Origin: Scleroderma bovista
Lineage: Eukaryota > Basidiomycota > Agaricomycetes > Boletales > Sclerodermataceae
Reading direction: 5' to 3'
Length of the DNA stretch: 25,983 bases
Assembly: GCA_037178675.1 (NCBI GenBank)
Contig: JAYMGJ010000766.1
Coordinates: 1 to 25,983, forward strand
In this document: in pieces, positions 9,549 through 19,466 of the stretch
How the letters are laid out: each line of letters begins with the position of its first letter
Position numbering within the stretch: the first letter of the stretch is position 1
The notes under the pieces: model-generated
Seen by the model: only the letters and a program-made list of their open reading frames with translations
What the model was told of the DNA's origin: nothing
Databases searched by the model: none
Position numbers and translations under genes: made by a program

Positions 9549-9592
9549 GTCTGCTTTCGTTGGCACACCTGTCAGAGGAGGTCAACAATTCG
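9549..9592 (+). repeat. Left subterminal inverted repeat of the element
   Basis: These 44 bases match the reverse complement of 15417-15460 without gaps at about 35 or 36 positions, including TTCGTTGGCA and the perfect 14-mer AGGTCAACAATTCG. This copy lies 60 bp inside the left end, while its partner is 2 bp from the right end. A 7-bp palindrome (GCAGACC at 9502-9508 and GGTCTGC at 9548-9554) could fold the outer 60 bp into a stem-loop. Confidence 0.7.
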
Positions 9593-9751
9593 TGTCAAAA
9601 GGTGCATGCCGAGTTGTGCCGACCCCCGCGACTCGCTGGATTGTCAAACCTTATTTACAAATAGGGCATATCCCCTGTCATGCTACAGCCACGAAATTTC
9701 TTTAAGTTCGAATACTAGATATTTCCAATAGATTACACTACGACGTTAACC

Positions 9752-12700
9752 ATGTCGCCACCCTTCAGTATCCCCAATACATACCACAATTATATGCCCT
9801 TCCAACCACATTCTGCAGTTCCGATTGTTTGGATAACTCCAGAATCCTCCGGAATCTGCTCATTCAGCACTTGTGGTTGCAAATGCCACCTCACATGCCC
9901 TGGCGAACCATGTGATGAAAACACATTGCCAATCCCATCGATACCAGGTCTCACATCACCCCGAAAGCGCTCTAGGACACTGGAATATCCCCCTGCCCTA
10001 TCCCAATCTCGCGATGCTGGTCTGTCGAACACAGATCAGCCACCCAGCGCATCCGAGTCTCCATCAGTGAAGAAACTAAAAAGAACTTACTCTGCACGCT
10101 TGTCTGATGATGACAAGCTCGAGAACATATTTTCACTGCTTGCACAATATCGGTGGACTATCGGGCACCTTCTGCATCACATTTTTCGCATCTGGAGCAA
10201 AGATGAGACATTTAACCAACAACGAGTACAATCCGTCTCGAAATTCCTCACCGGCGAGTGTATTTATGGTCCTGGGAGTATTCTTGATGCATGGTTCAGG
10301 TCCCCTTATGGAACTGTGGAGGCTGGCAGCAAAGAGGAAGAATTAATGTTCAATATAGACACCCCCTACGTGGAAATCAAGTCTGTTCGCCCAGCAATGT
10401 CTTCTTTTGCTGCGCAACTGGTACGGAAGCAGCTCAGCAAGGAAGCCGAACGTGCTGTTCGACCTGGGAATGGCTTGAATGTGTTTTCAAAGACGGAAGG
10501 TGGATATCATTGCTGGGCAGATATGGGCACCATGACCGTTAGCAGTGTCCTGGACTCAATCAAAGAACACCAACCTTTAACGTGGCACTGTGTAACAATG
10601 ATTGCAACTGCCAAGGCCCGCAAACGAAATGGTGTTATTGAAGCACGCCGTGTGCGACCAATCGAATATGTAACGTAAATTCACATGACCAAATGGATGC
10701 TGCTGAACCACCTAACTCCAGGTGTGCGCACATGCAGTAGCTGCACTGGACTTTTGTCGTAACCGGCATGCCAACAAGCTCTCTGTTGCGCGTGCAATGT
10801 ATGACTTTGCGATGTCAGCATCCTATGATACCTTTCAGTATAATTGTCGCATTGGCCAATCCGTGGCATGGTCGACTATCTATAATCTGTTGAAGGAGTT
10901 ATCAGCACAAGAAGCAAACACAACAAAGGAACGTGGTCGTGATATTACCATTTGGGGTGTCATTGTCTTGGACAATGTCCAAAACTATCTGCTGCAGCAG
11001 GATCTTCGCATCGGCAGAGTCCATACGATGAATATCGGAATTGCTGCCACCTACGTTGAAGTGGAGGGTGTTGATCCCAAAGCGCACGACCTAGATGACA
11101 AGTTACAGCGTATCCGCACTAGTGCTCGCAAGGATCTCACAACACAAGACTTGCTGGGCTTCCTTGATCAAACACATCTCGACACCGTCTTCTCATTACA
11201 CTGGTTGCTTGTTCTTGCGCGCCATATCCCAGAATTAGCCCACATCAAAAGCCATGTCTCCACATCCTTCCGCACCCAAGCTGCAAAACTGCGGCTCCCT
11301 TCCAAAGCAAACAAAGTCCATCCATTGGCAACATCTGGCAAGAATGAAACCGTGACAACCGAGCTTCGAGATGCCTTGGAGGATTTCATGCAACAGGTTG
11401 GTCAGACGGCAGAGGATTACCAGCGAAAGCTAATGCCAGTCTCCGGTGATGGATTGACCTTTGAAAAAATACACCAGCTCAAGAAATACCTTCAGTATCA
11501 CGACGATGACTTCGAGAGCCACCGGACTACTCTCCCATCTCTCTGCTTATGGCACACAGTGTGGACTGATGTCAGCCGTATCTGTGAAACTCATTGGGGA
11601 GAAACTTTAAGTCACGATCCGTCCACACTTGGACATAGTGCCACTCGGATTGGGCGCTCCCCTCCGCCCAGTTTAAAAAAGGTTGACTACTACCCCTTCT
11701 CCGAGCTCATATACCTTATTCTAGATGTCCGCATGCTTGACTGCTGGAGGTGACATACATACTTCTTGATTTCGAGTCATAGTCAACTGATGGGGCTGGC
11801 AAACAGAATACATCTTGGTGTTGACGACTTATTCCTGTACTTCACTGAGGCTGCATCCCACGACAATCTTCCAGACCTTGCAGACCTTGAGCACCAAGCT
11901 GCTGAGTTGTCGTATGCCTACTCTAGCACGTCTGCTGTGTACAGGGCACTCATGGATGCGGATGCCAGTAGTTCAACCCCTGGGTGGCCCTCAGTTGTCC
12001 CCCGTGGCTCTGTTTGGGATGTGAGTGACAGAGCAAATCAATGTCAATGTTGTGGGGCTCATGATACTATTCTCTCACAGCCTCAGATAAATGATACCCT
12101 GAATATCGAAGGAGAGATCAAGCCATCGTTTACCGGTGACCTTGTTCTTGCATGTAGTATTGCATTCATGCGTGATGCTCTCATCTCACGTGAAGCAGTA
12201 TTTGCGATGGCTGAGGGTGATGCAGGGCGAGTTTATGAAACCATGAAGGTAGGAATATTCTTTTAATTGCTTGTAACTATCTCCTCACTTTATTGTAACC
12301 AGGTCATGCTCTTCTCCTTTGCTGGTTCGAGCCATTCGAAATATGTGTCTTACTTGCTTGAGACCATAGTCTCACTTGAACTGGAGTCAAGTGAAGAACT
12401 TCGTTCTGCTGTACTACAGAGCACCCTCGTCAATCTCACTGGTCGCCCAGGTTCTTTCCTCGCACTCGATTTGATGCAAGAATACTTCAACCGCCTCCTT
12501 CAGGCAATTGTACAGCGAAAGGGGGCAGACTATGGTGACAAATACATCCGAGATGTTGTTGCTCGCAACCTACATCACTTTGTCCGCATCAAGAACGAGT
12601 TTCGCGAAGGGGTGGGACTGTCAGACCGTAGTGGCCGTCATTCAGCTCCACACACACGACCCGAAGTCAAGAGTCTACTTAATGTGTACCAGCGCCATCA

Positions 12701-13070
12701 ATTACACTACAGGCGGCCTGGACGCAAAATAGAAGACATCACATCTGCGCAACTGGACAACTTCACTTCGGGTGTCAGCCGTCTCTCCTCGACCAAGCTT
12801 CGCAACTGGATTAAGGATACATTGGCTGGGCGTGTCTTCGATTCCGATGAGTTAGAACCCTCTGAAGATTCGGACTCGGACTTCACTGACCTTACTACAT
12901 TCGGAGATATAACTCTGTGTGATGGGGAGCTTATTTTCGGTGACCTCGAGACTAACATAGCTGAAAGCATCCATGTATTGGATGACATGCTGCTCGGTGA
13001 TGGCACCCACACAACTGATGAGGGTGGGCCAGACACTGCTGACCAGAGTGAGACAGAGCATTGGCAGTAA
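9752..13070 (+). CDS. DUF6589-family protein, putative transposase
   Basis: Four exons in phase: 9752-10669, 10722-11749, 11807-12248 and 12303-13070 (1,051 residues). Introns are 52, 57 and 54 nt, GT-AG. The N-terminus has a Cys/His cluster (CGCKCHLTCPGEPC) and basic patches PRKRSR and KKLKR that could be nuclear localisation signals. Family hallmarks, recalled from DUF6589 proteins, are FLTG...AWFRSPYG, DTPYVEIKSVRPA, VLDNVQNY (D390), LLGFLDQTHLD, PVSGDGLTF (D549), LGHSATRIGRSPPPSLKKV, FMRDALISRE, LFSFAGSSHSKY, STLVNLTGRPGSF and SRHSAPHTRPEV. The C-terminus is acidic. The two Asp in strand-like contexts would suit an RNase-H-like catalytic core, but this is inference and the third acidic residue is not assigned. 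Convergent with the helicase gene, 3' ends 129 bp apart. For intron 2 an alternative acceptor at 11782 keeps the frame but gives an improbable 33-nt intron, so 11806 was chosen. No frameshift or stop disrupts it. Confidence 0.88.
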
Positions 13071-13199
13071 TATTGTAAGTATCTACTAGTAAATGATGCT
13101 CGTGCACGGCAGTATCTGATTATTAGTGATTACAGCACACTTTATAGTTGATAATCATCCTATAGTATTGGTGTACTAAGGGCCACCATGGCTTCAATG

Positions 13200-15279
13200 T
13201 CAAGTAGCAGTGGAGTATTCGAAGGTGCTCCTGCTGCAGGCCACCAATGACATGTCAAAACCTGTCTACAATTATGTTTTGTTCAATGACATACCTAATA
13301 TTTATCTTCCAGCGAATGTTTGCTTGCTGATCACCGCCTGCCTCATCATCAGGTTCACTCTCTTCCGACTCCGACTCGCCACTTGGTGGGAGGTCATTTA
13401 TGACCAATTCGGATCGACATTTTTTACGACGCTCACGAAGTTCAGTGTTGCGTGCAATCCGCATGTTTTCGAAGTCCTGCTGTAAGGATTTAATCGCAAC
13501 ATACAACCCAACCTGCTTGCGTACGAGCCACTTGACATCTTGTATGAACTGAACCAGAGTATCGATGGATGCAATCTTAGAGATGCCATCCAACAGTTCC
13601 TTCATCTTCCAATCCGGAAAGAAGACGCTGGGTGCCACCCACTGAAGGTTTCTGTCGAGTGTGCGCCAGGTTTCATCTCGCCATGCATATAGCTCTTTCA
13701 TTCCATGCGCACGCATTAACTTGGTTAGGTGTTTGCGCCCCCGCTTCTTCATCGGCTCACGTGGTCTGACAGGCATATTGGTGTGTTCAGGAGGCTCCGG
13801 CTGGCAACCACTGCAGTCGCAGGTCCAGGAACCTGTGTCATGAGTAGTAGGTTGCTGACAAAGGGCTGATGCAGCACATGTCAAACAGGTACATGGTGTT
13901 TCGTCTTGTGGGTTCTCATACAGCTCGTTCAAGGCATTGACCTTGCATTCTGCCAGGATAATCTGGGCCATCGATTGGTCCATTCTACCTGGCTTCTGGC
14001 TCGACTGTGGTGTGCTTAGCGCACTTGCTCCTTCAAGCACCTGTTTGGCAATGGACATGGCATTTGGTGTGACATAGCAGATACCACGGGGCATGCTTGC
14101 AGCCTGGCGCGGACGTATTCGCCCAAGGACCTGCCACCACATATCTGCGCTCGACGGTTCGCCAAAAACAACAACATCTTCGAAGTCCAAGGCATCCATG
14201 CCAACGGCGAAGATGGCTGTGGCAACAATCACCTGAACATTTTGATCGCCTTCCTTCCACCTCCGTAGTGTGTCATTGTTGTGGCTTGGCCAGTTGAGCG
14301 CGTGGAATATTCGGGTGCGGACAGTACGGTATGGATCGCTTGCATTTTCCTTGATGAGGTAGGTTGCGATCCGCCAGCATGTGGCAATTGACCAATGATG
14401 AATCAGGACCTTGCGCCGAGAAGAAAGCACCCAGTCAAGTTCGGGGAATGCATCCGATGACTCAGGATTAGACATCATCGTACGGAAGATGATTCTGAAG
14501 TCACGTCGTAAATTGGAGCGACGGATGACATGAAGGTTCGCCTGGAGGCCAAGGAATGTGCAAGTATCCTCAGTATTCTTCCCACCTTGCAGCGTCGCGG
14601 TCGTTGCAATTAAAGGGACTGCATTCTTCAGACGAGCCCGCACCCACCCAACTTGTAGGTAAGATTTTCGAAACAATTTCCCCCAAGTATTGAGAAGATG
14701 TGCTTCATCTACAGCCATCACGCATACTCGTTTCGCAAAGTCTTTATCTGAGATTGCTGCTTCAAAGCGCTGAGTGAGCAGCTGCTCAGGGGAAACGAGG
14801 ACAACAGTGGCTCCTGTGACTATTTCCTTGTAAAGGTTCGTGTTATCCTTTTGGGCGAGCTGCACGGTATCTCTGTTGATTGCTCTCGCATGAAGCCCAG
14901 AGGCTATCATTTTTTCCTCCTGGTTAAACATAAGTTCACAGCCCGCAAGACTCGCCAGCATACTACAGACCATTTCCACCTCAAGGGTATTTGTAGGGCA
15001 GATAACTAACATTACTGGATTAACAGGGAACCGGCCACCAACGCCTTCCGGGCAGATCGCGGGATTCGCTGACAGCTCTTGTATAACATGCATGAAGCGG
15101 ATGAATGTGTTTGTTTTTCCTGTGCCCGTTGCCGTAATCAGCAGCACGTCCCTCCCATCCAGCAGGCTGGTGATTGCATCGAGCTGAAAGTCATGGCTAT
15201 CACCTGGCAGGACACGAGAGAGTATCTCGCGACAGAGACGCCTTCCGTCTCGTGAGTCAAATCGGAATGGCTGGGACAT
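13200..15279 (-). CDS. RecQ-like DEAH-box DNA helicase with Cys cluster
   Basis: Exon 1 (15279-13295) encodes the SF2 helicase core: a Q-like FQLDAI at 31-36, Walker A TATGTGKT at 49-56, CPTNTLEVEM at about 94-103, DEAH at 191-194, ATTATL (motif III) at 225-230, VIVATAIFAVGMD (motif V) from about 350, and QVLGRIRPRQ (motif VI) at 383-392. Residues 463-492 hold seven Cys (CTCLTC, LC, CDC, GC) that could bind zinc. No RQC winged helix or HRDC domain is evident. The tail is acidic (SESEESEPDDE). Unspliced, the ORF ends at 13255. I prefer a terminal 61-nt intron (13294-13234, GTATGT to CTGCAG) and a short last exon to a stop at 13200, because the unspliced tail is donor-like; this junction is uncertain. 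The protein likely unwinds DNA 3' to 5' in the nucleus. Its place inside the element suggests a role in element mobility or replication. All core motifs are intact. Confidence 0.88.
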
Positions 15280-15338
15280 GCGTTGGAGGGCATAGACTTA
15301 AGATTACACGACACGTTGGGCACATATTGATTGGATCA

Positions 15339-15377
15339 ACGCGTCTGAACGCGTGATCACGTGCTTGATTCCACGTG
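15339..15377 (-). promoter_or_regulatory. MluI-box and E-box cluster upstream of the helicase
   Basis: ACGCGT occurs at 15339-15344 and 15349-15354, and CACGTG at 15358-15363 and 15372-15377, all palindromic and 60-100 bp upstream of the helicase ATG (15279). ACGCGT is the binding site of the MBF (Mbp1-Swi6-type) G1/S transcription factor in ascomycete yeasts; CACGTG is a bHLH site. S-phase expression of the helicase is a plausible inference. Confidence 0.5.
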
Positions 15378-15416
15378 GAACATGTCAAATGCGGAGATCG
15401 CGGAGGGTTAAACTAT

Positions 15417-15460
15417 CGAATTGTTGACCTTCCCTAAGAGACCTGCCAACGAATGCAGAC
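15417..15460 (-). repeat. Right terminal inverted repeat of the element
   Basis: Partner of 9549-9592. Read on the minus strand from 15462 it begins TAGTCTGCATTCGTTGGC and ends with GGTCAACAATTCG. It ends two bases from the inferred element edge and nine bases from the far side of the target duplication. Confidence 0.7.
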
Positions 15461-15462
15461 TA

Positions 15463-15471
15463 GGCCCCTGT
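15463..15471. repeat. Right 9-bp target-site duplication
   Basis: GGCCCCTGT, identical to 9480-9488. It follows the right element end, which reads GCAGACTA on the plus strand. Confidence 0.65.
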
Positions 15472-15902
15472 ATACCTACATCATGACTATCTCCAACGTC
15501 GGCCCATCGACGTTCGCTCCGGAACAGGAGGACTGGTAGGAATGAGTGTGTTACAACTGATATTAGGAAGCAAGGTGAAGGCATGGGGTGCCACCGTACT
15601 ACCCTAGACCTAGCTGCATGCTGAATTTGTTCACCGATCACTGACCGGTCTGTACAGCGTCTATGTATTCTCAAGGGCAATCGTCATGGGTTCTGATCGG
15701 AATCAGGTTCACTAGGCGCCCAGTGTAGGGCCGATTTTGCCTTCGTGTTCCTTGTCCCCACTGGCATGTATAAAACAGCGTCCGTTTCCCCCGGCCCCGT
15801 CAAATTCCACAGAGGAGATGTACACCCCTCATCTGGATACCCTCAGTCCTCACACACTTTACTCTGAAAATAGCCTGCTCATTTTCCCTCTATCCATCGG
15901 GG
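15472..15902. other. Right flank of the element and M copy A promoter region
   Basis: 15472-15544 is homologous to about 20834-20892 (shared GACTATCTCCAA and CCATCGACGTTCGCT), except that 18 bp near 15517-15534 are missing in copy B. From 15545 to 15760 no homology to copy B and no gene was seen. TATAAAA at 15769-15775 probably belongs to the M copy A gene. Confidence 0.5.
15769..15775 (+). promoter_or_regulatory. TATA box of M copy A
   Basis: TATAAAA lies 128 bp before the ATG at 15903. It suggests that this copy had a working promoter before or despite the decay of its coding sequence. Confidence 0.45.
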
Positions 15903-16889
15903 ATGGCAAGTTTTTTCGGCGGTGATGCAGCTGTAGCCGCCATGGACACCCTCCACTTGAACCCCACCAGGCGATGGCTGGGTTGGTACAACTCTCCAGG
16001 TACATACGAGATCGCCAAGCGCTATAGCAAGTTTTGCGAGCCTAGGCTACTTGAAGGTCTCTTCCCCGGTGTCCCACCGACCCTGCCGCTCTCCTTGGGA
16101 TGGCCAACATGAAGGGTGCAAAGTATATCGGCACTCAAAACGGGGCAATATTAGAGGAAACTGAAGTTCTCGTGAAGGATTGTATGCACATAACCCAAGC
16201 GGTGCACAAGGTGGAAGGAAGGCAGACTCAACTGGTAGAGGCCACCATCACTGAACTCGTCCATAGCATCCCCGTTGGCAGAAAAGCGCTGCTACGAACC
16301 ACCGTCTATCCCCCCCTCGTCGCCGAGCGAAAAGGCAATGAATACCACCACCCGTGGGGCGTTTGCCCTCGCTTTCAATATCGAACCTTCGGGATGCAAG
16401 GACATTAAATGGTGTTCGATTTTCCTCATCCTCCAGCTCATAGTGCAGCTACTTTTTATTCCACAAGGGTCGCCCTTTGGGCAAATCATGTTCAGGGTCA
16501 GCTCCCTTGCCGCCTCGTGGACCTACAATTTATGGCTCTCTTCCAGCAGGGAGAAAATTCAGAGGGAAGTGTTTTTCAGGGATGTACTGAAGAGCCCCAA
16601 AATTACTAAATTCATCTTCGGCACGCAGACTACTGCGGTCATATTCATGCTCTTGGTGTTGCAACCTAAAGACCACGCCAAGATCATGGACATGTTAATT
16701 CCCAACGATACCCCTGTTTGGAGGAAGTCCAAGGCTCATCTCCTAATCCGAGGCAGTCAAGAGTTCTGCTTACATGATTCGTGGTGGAAAGACCCTGCAG
16801 TGGCTGATGAAATGATTATTCTGGAACTGCTTTGCGAGGATGCAGAGGCGGCATACCGAGGGTACCAAAAATACCGCTCCCTCAGCTAG
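15903..16889 (+). pseudogene. Membrane protein M, copy A (frameshifted, internally deleted)
   Basis: The reading starts with ATG 15903 and contains NPTRRWLGWYNSPGTYE, matching TGRRWLGWYNSPGSYF of copy B. That frame stops at 16112. Family sequence resumes in another frame (from about 16100: MKGAKYIGTQNGAILEETE) and returns to the first frame by about 16320, near a run of seven C. The last part (TTRGAFALAF, LLFIPQGSPFGQIMF, SWTYNLWLSSSREKIQREV, LLPND-like LIPNDTPVW) aligns with the C-terminal half of copy B. About 80-90 residues of copy B, including its first two membrane helices, have no counterpart. Extra introns could explain one frame change but not the missing segment. It is clearly more diverged from copies B and C than these are from each other. 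Confidence 0.7.
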
Positions 16890-18039
16890 ACGATGACAAC
16901 GTCTTGACTTTTGATTGTTTGATTGTACGACGCATAATGACCTTTAATGACCTTTCTTCTCTCTCATTGCATCGATCTGTGCATGTCCGTCCTGTTCACT
17001 CTAATTTATACCACGCAAGTACTTAGCACCAGCCTTCATCCCAATTGGTACCAGTACTTCATGTATGTACGCCTACACGCATCGATAGTATAATATATCT
17101 GCCTACCCAAATGGGATGTTTCCTGTATCCGCCTTCCCCGATTCGCGGCGAAGACAATACATATACGGTGAATTGGGCCAGTTTGAAAGGCACAGCCAAA
17201 ACAGCACAGAGGTGAACCCGAGGGAATCTCCATGGCTTACCGAACACTGATTATGAATGGCCACGACACTTCTTCACATGGTCATACATCGCCTCACGTA
17301 TTTTATCGGTTCCCATGTGTACCCATTCCATGGGGGGAACCAGTTTGCTTCGTTCACCGAGAAGAAGGCCCAGTCGGAAGGCCATGGGGTTGGCCGTAAG
17401 GTCAACGCATGGATCTCTTTGTCTGATCGTGCACAGAAAGGAGATATTTACCCCGTCAGCACGTGATAAGTAAGCAAGCAAGAAAACAAATGACGGATGC
17501 TTTGGAACGAAGTCGTTCAGAGGCTGGGCGGGGTCGTTGGAGGTTTCTTTCCTCCAATGCTGCGATGTATGAACTCGGGCTTCCTTTAGTAATTGTGTGC
17601 GCAGTAGCAGGTCGAGTTTCACTCATATATCTCAAGGGGGATATTGTGGTCGGACACTTCAGGGCGTGATCATCCTTGAGTTGCCAGTTTATAGCCTCGT
17701 AACTCGTCATTGACGCTTGCAATGAGCCATGACTGAAATGTTGCGAGGGTTCTCAGCAGGCCTCAACTTGTATGAAGGTGATCCAGTTCCTTCACTTGCA
17801 CCGTTCATGGATAGATGTCGAGCATGGGCTTCAGTAGGGACACTCGACAGGATCTGCTTGTGGGCAGAACTGCGATAAGATTAAAGGCCGCAATGATGAG
17901 AACGTCACGCAGACTTGAAGGTGTAAATATCACGTACACAGAAGACCACATTCGGGCGGTGATGTTGACTCAGTGCTGTCATAGACTATGGTCAAACCCA
18001 TCTGACCTGAGGTGAATAAAATGATCTAATCAATGCCTA
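16890..18039. other. Intergenic with unassigned short ORFs
   Basis: Downstream of M copy A there is no strong gene. A minus-strand ORF at 17251-17622 (123 codons, ending in KIREAMYDHVKKCRGHS) and a plus-strand ORF from an ATG at 17728 to 17874 (48 residues, with SAGLNLYEGDPVPSLAPF) have protein-like composition, but neither matches a family I know. They may be exons of a decayed gene. No tRNA, rRNA or transposon ends were seen. Confidence 0.3.
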
Positions 18040-19076
18040 ACCAATCATAGCTATTAGAGCTCCAGGAACACCAACCACCATCCAATACAGATACTCAGTA
18101 AACGTCACGGCCAGACATCCCCGCATGAGATAGAATGTCAGGACGAACATATGATGACGCCACTAATGAGTCCCGCGACGGAGTATGCAAGGAAGGTGAG
18201 CGGGAGAGAAAGTATGATGCTTCGGCGTTGAAAGACCATTGTTGTTAAGCTAGGATAGAAACTGACAGGAAGTAGAATGAAGTCTTCTCCCGCAGTACGT
18301 CCAGCACCTTGCACCGTTCCTGAGGCATACCGGGGAATAGACACAAAAGATGAGAACATGCTCAGAGCAGTGCACAAAATAGCGACCAAATCTCCAATTG
18401 GGCAATGCTATGCAGCCCTGGCAGGGTCATGAGCATTACTGACACATTGAGGATAATGACTGACTGGGAAGTGCAGTGCGTATGGAGGCTAGGGGATGAC
18501 TTTCAGTACGAATGCTGTCCTTGTCGCGAGACATCCAATAACGAATAACGGAGTGCTGCTCGGCGTAGTTGTATTCTTCTCCATGCCAAAGTGACTGCTG
18601 TATCTTGCTCTGTTGATAAAGAGGAACGGAATTCCGAGGGATTATCTCAGGGGGGCAAGAGACCTGCAGAGGCTCGTTCAGGCGCCACAACTGGCTGCCA
18701 CTGGCTGGGCTTGCAAAGGGATAGGATCAGCAATCGGGAAGTCCTGGACCCTAGTAATGATCCACAGCCCTATTCGACCGATACCAATCAAAAATGCATT
18801 AAGAAGAAAACCTACACTGCTCTGACCCTGACTCAACCCAATATGGTGGATATCCGACAGTCCGACTCTCATGAATTCCTCCTCGCGCGGCTGGAATGAA
18901 CTGCGGCTCGCTGACCTGACGACGGGTGTGCTATACGACGAGGCTGACCGCGCCGACTGCGATAAGGAGAGCCTGGGGTGGATGGAGACTTAAAGTTTGC
19001 TGAGCCTGGCCAGATAAAATGGGGCACTCCCGACGCGTGAGCGAAATGTCGATTTCTGTGGGGGAGTAGTGGCCAT
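18040..19076 (-). pseudogene. Membrane protein W, copy B (internally deleted)
   Basis: This region is homologous to 6745-8880. The start (ATG at 19076, MATT) is followed by a small indel and an in-frame stop after about 27 codons. At about 18640 the sequence jumps from the equivalent of 7345 to the equivalent of about 8392, so about 1.04 kb is missing: most of the soluble part and the homopolymer intron. The distal exons remain (RYASGTVQGAGRTAGEDFILL and QRRSIILSLPLTFLAYS). The junction has at most 2-3 bp of shared sequence, as expected for end joining. The last hydrophobic segment (EYLYWMVVGVPGALI) is open here but out of frame with the preceding exon. Confidence 0.75.
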
Positions 19077-19466
19077 GGCTAAAGGACGTCTGTTATTGAG
19101 GGTGGAGGATTACACCAAGCGAACTGAGGTTGGCGCTGCGTGTGTATTAGAGACATGCATGATACATGATCATCGAGCCTGTCTGTTTTGACAAGGTGAC
19201 CATACGAGGAATCACAAAGACTGTACATCGCTGTCGCTTCGGGGAAACGTGACAAAAGTTCAACTGAAGTTCCCTTGCTCGAAGAGCAAAGGGTTCTGGG
19301 AGAATGCTATATCGTGGGAACGACTGACGACAGAACTTTTTGCCTTCTTTGGATCCGTGTGATTCGATTGCCTTACCTTGCTACCTATGAGCCTTTCAAG
19401 TACGCAATCCAAATGTGCATGCGGAGAGCAAGGGTTCTGCCGACGCAGGCGGCATTTCGAGTCTAT
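19077..19466. other. Left flank of the AT-rich element
   Basis: Homology with copy A is lost at about 19263 (A: about 9094) and returns just right of the AT-rich element at about 20480. The 200 bp at 19264-19466 therefore form part of the sequence gained in copy B or lost from A. An ORF at 19275-19559 runs into the element and is not credible as a gene. Confidence 0.4.

Larger units (their letters stand above)
9489..15462. mobile_element. Candidate DNA transposon carrying DUF6589 and a RecQ-like helicase
   Basis: The 5,974-bp unit is bordered by a perfect 9-bp direct repeat, GGCCCCTGT, at 9480-9488 and 15463-15471. The outermost bases are inverted: TAGTCTCC at the left against TAGTCTGC at the right (reverse complement). 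The second copy of the surrounding block is homologous up to 20689 (A: 9476) and again from about 20838 (A: about 15474), so homology breaks within a few bases of both direct repeats. Copy B has about 147 bp of unrelated sequence there instead of the element. The unit contains exactly two genes, pointing toward each other. A 9-bp target duplication is typical of cut-and-paste elements with RNase-H-like transposases. I know no named element with this gene pair. Confidence 0.7.

Noticed and set aside
11750..11782. 33-nt intron in the DUF6589 gene
   Set aside because: It keeps the frame, but is shorter than usual fungal introns. The 57-nt alternative (acceptor 11806) has a CTGAT branch-like motif and joins to RIHLGVDDLF, which fits the family better.
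13210..13485. 91-codon plus-strand ORF
   Set aside because: It is antisense to the helicase tail and its terminal intron, with no family features.
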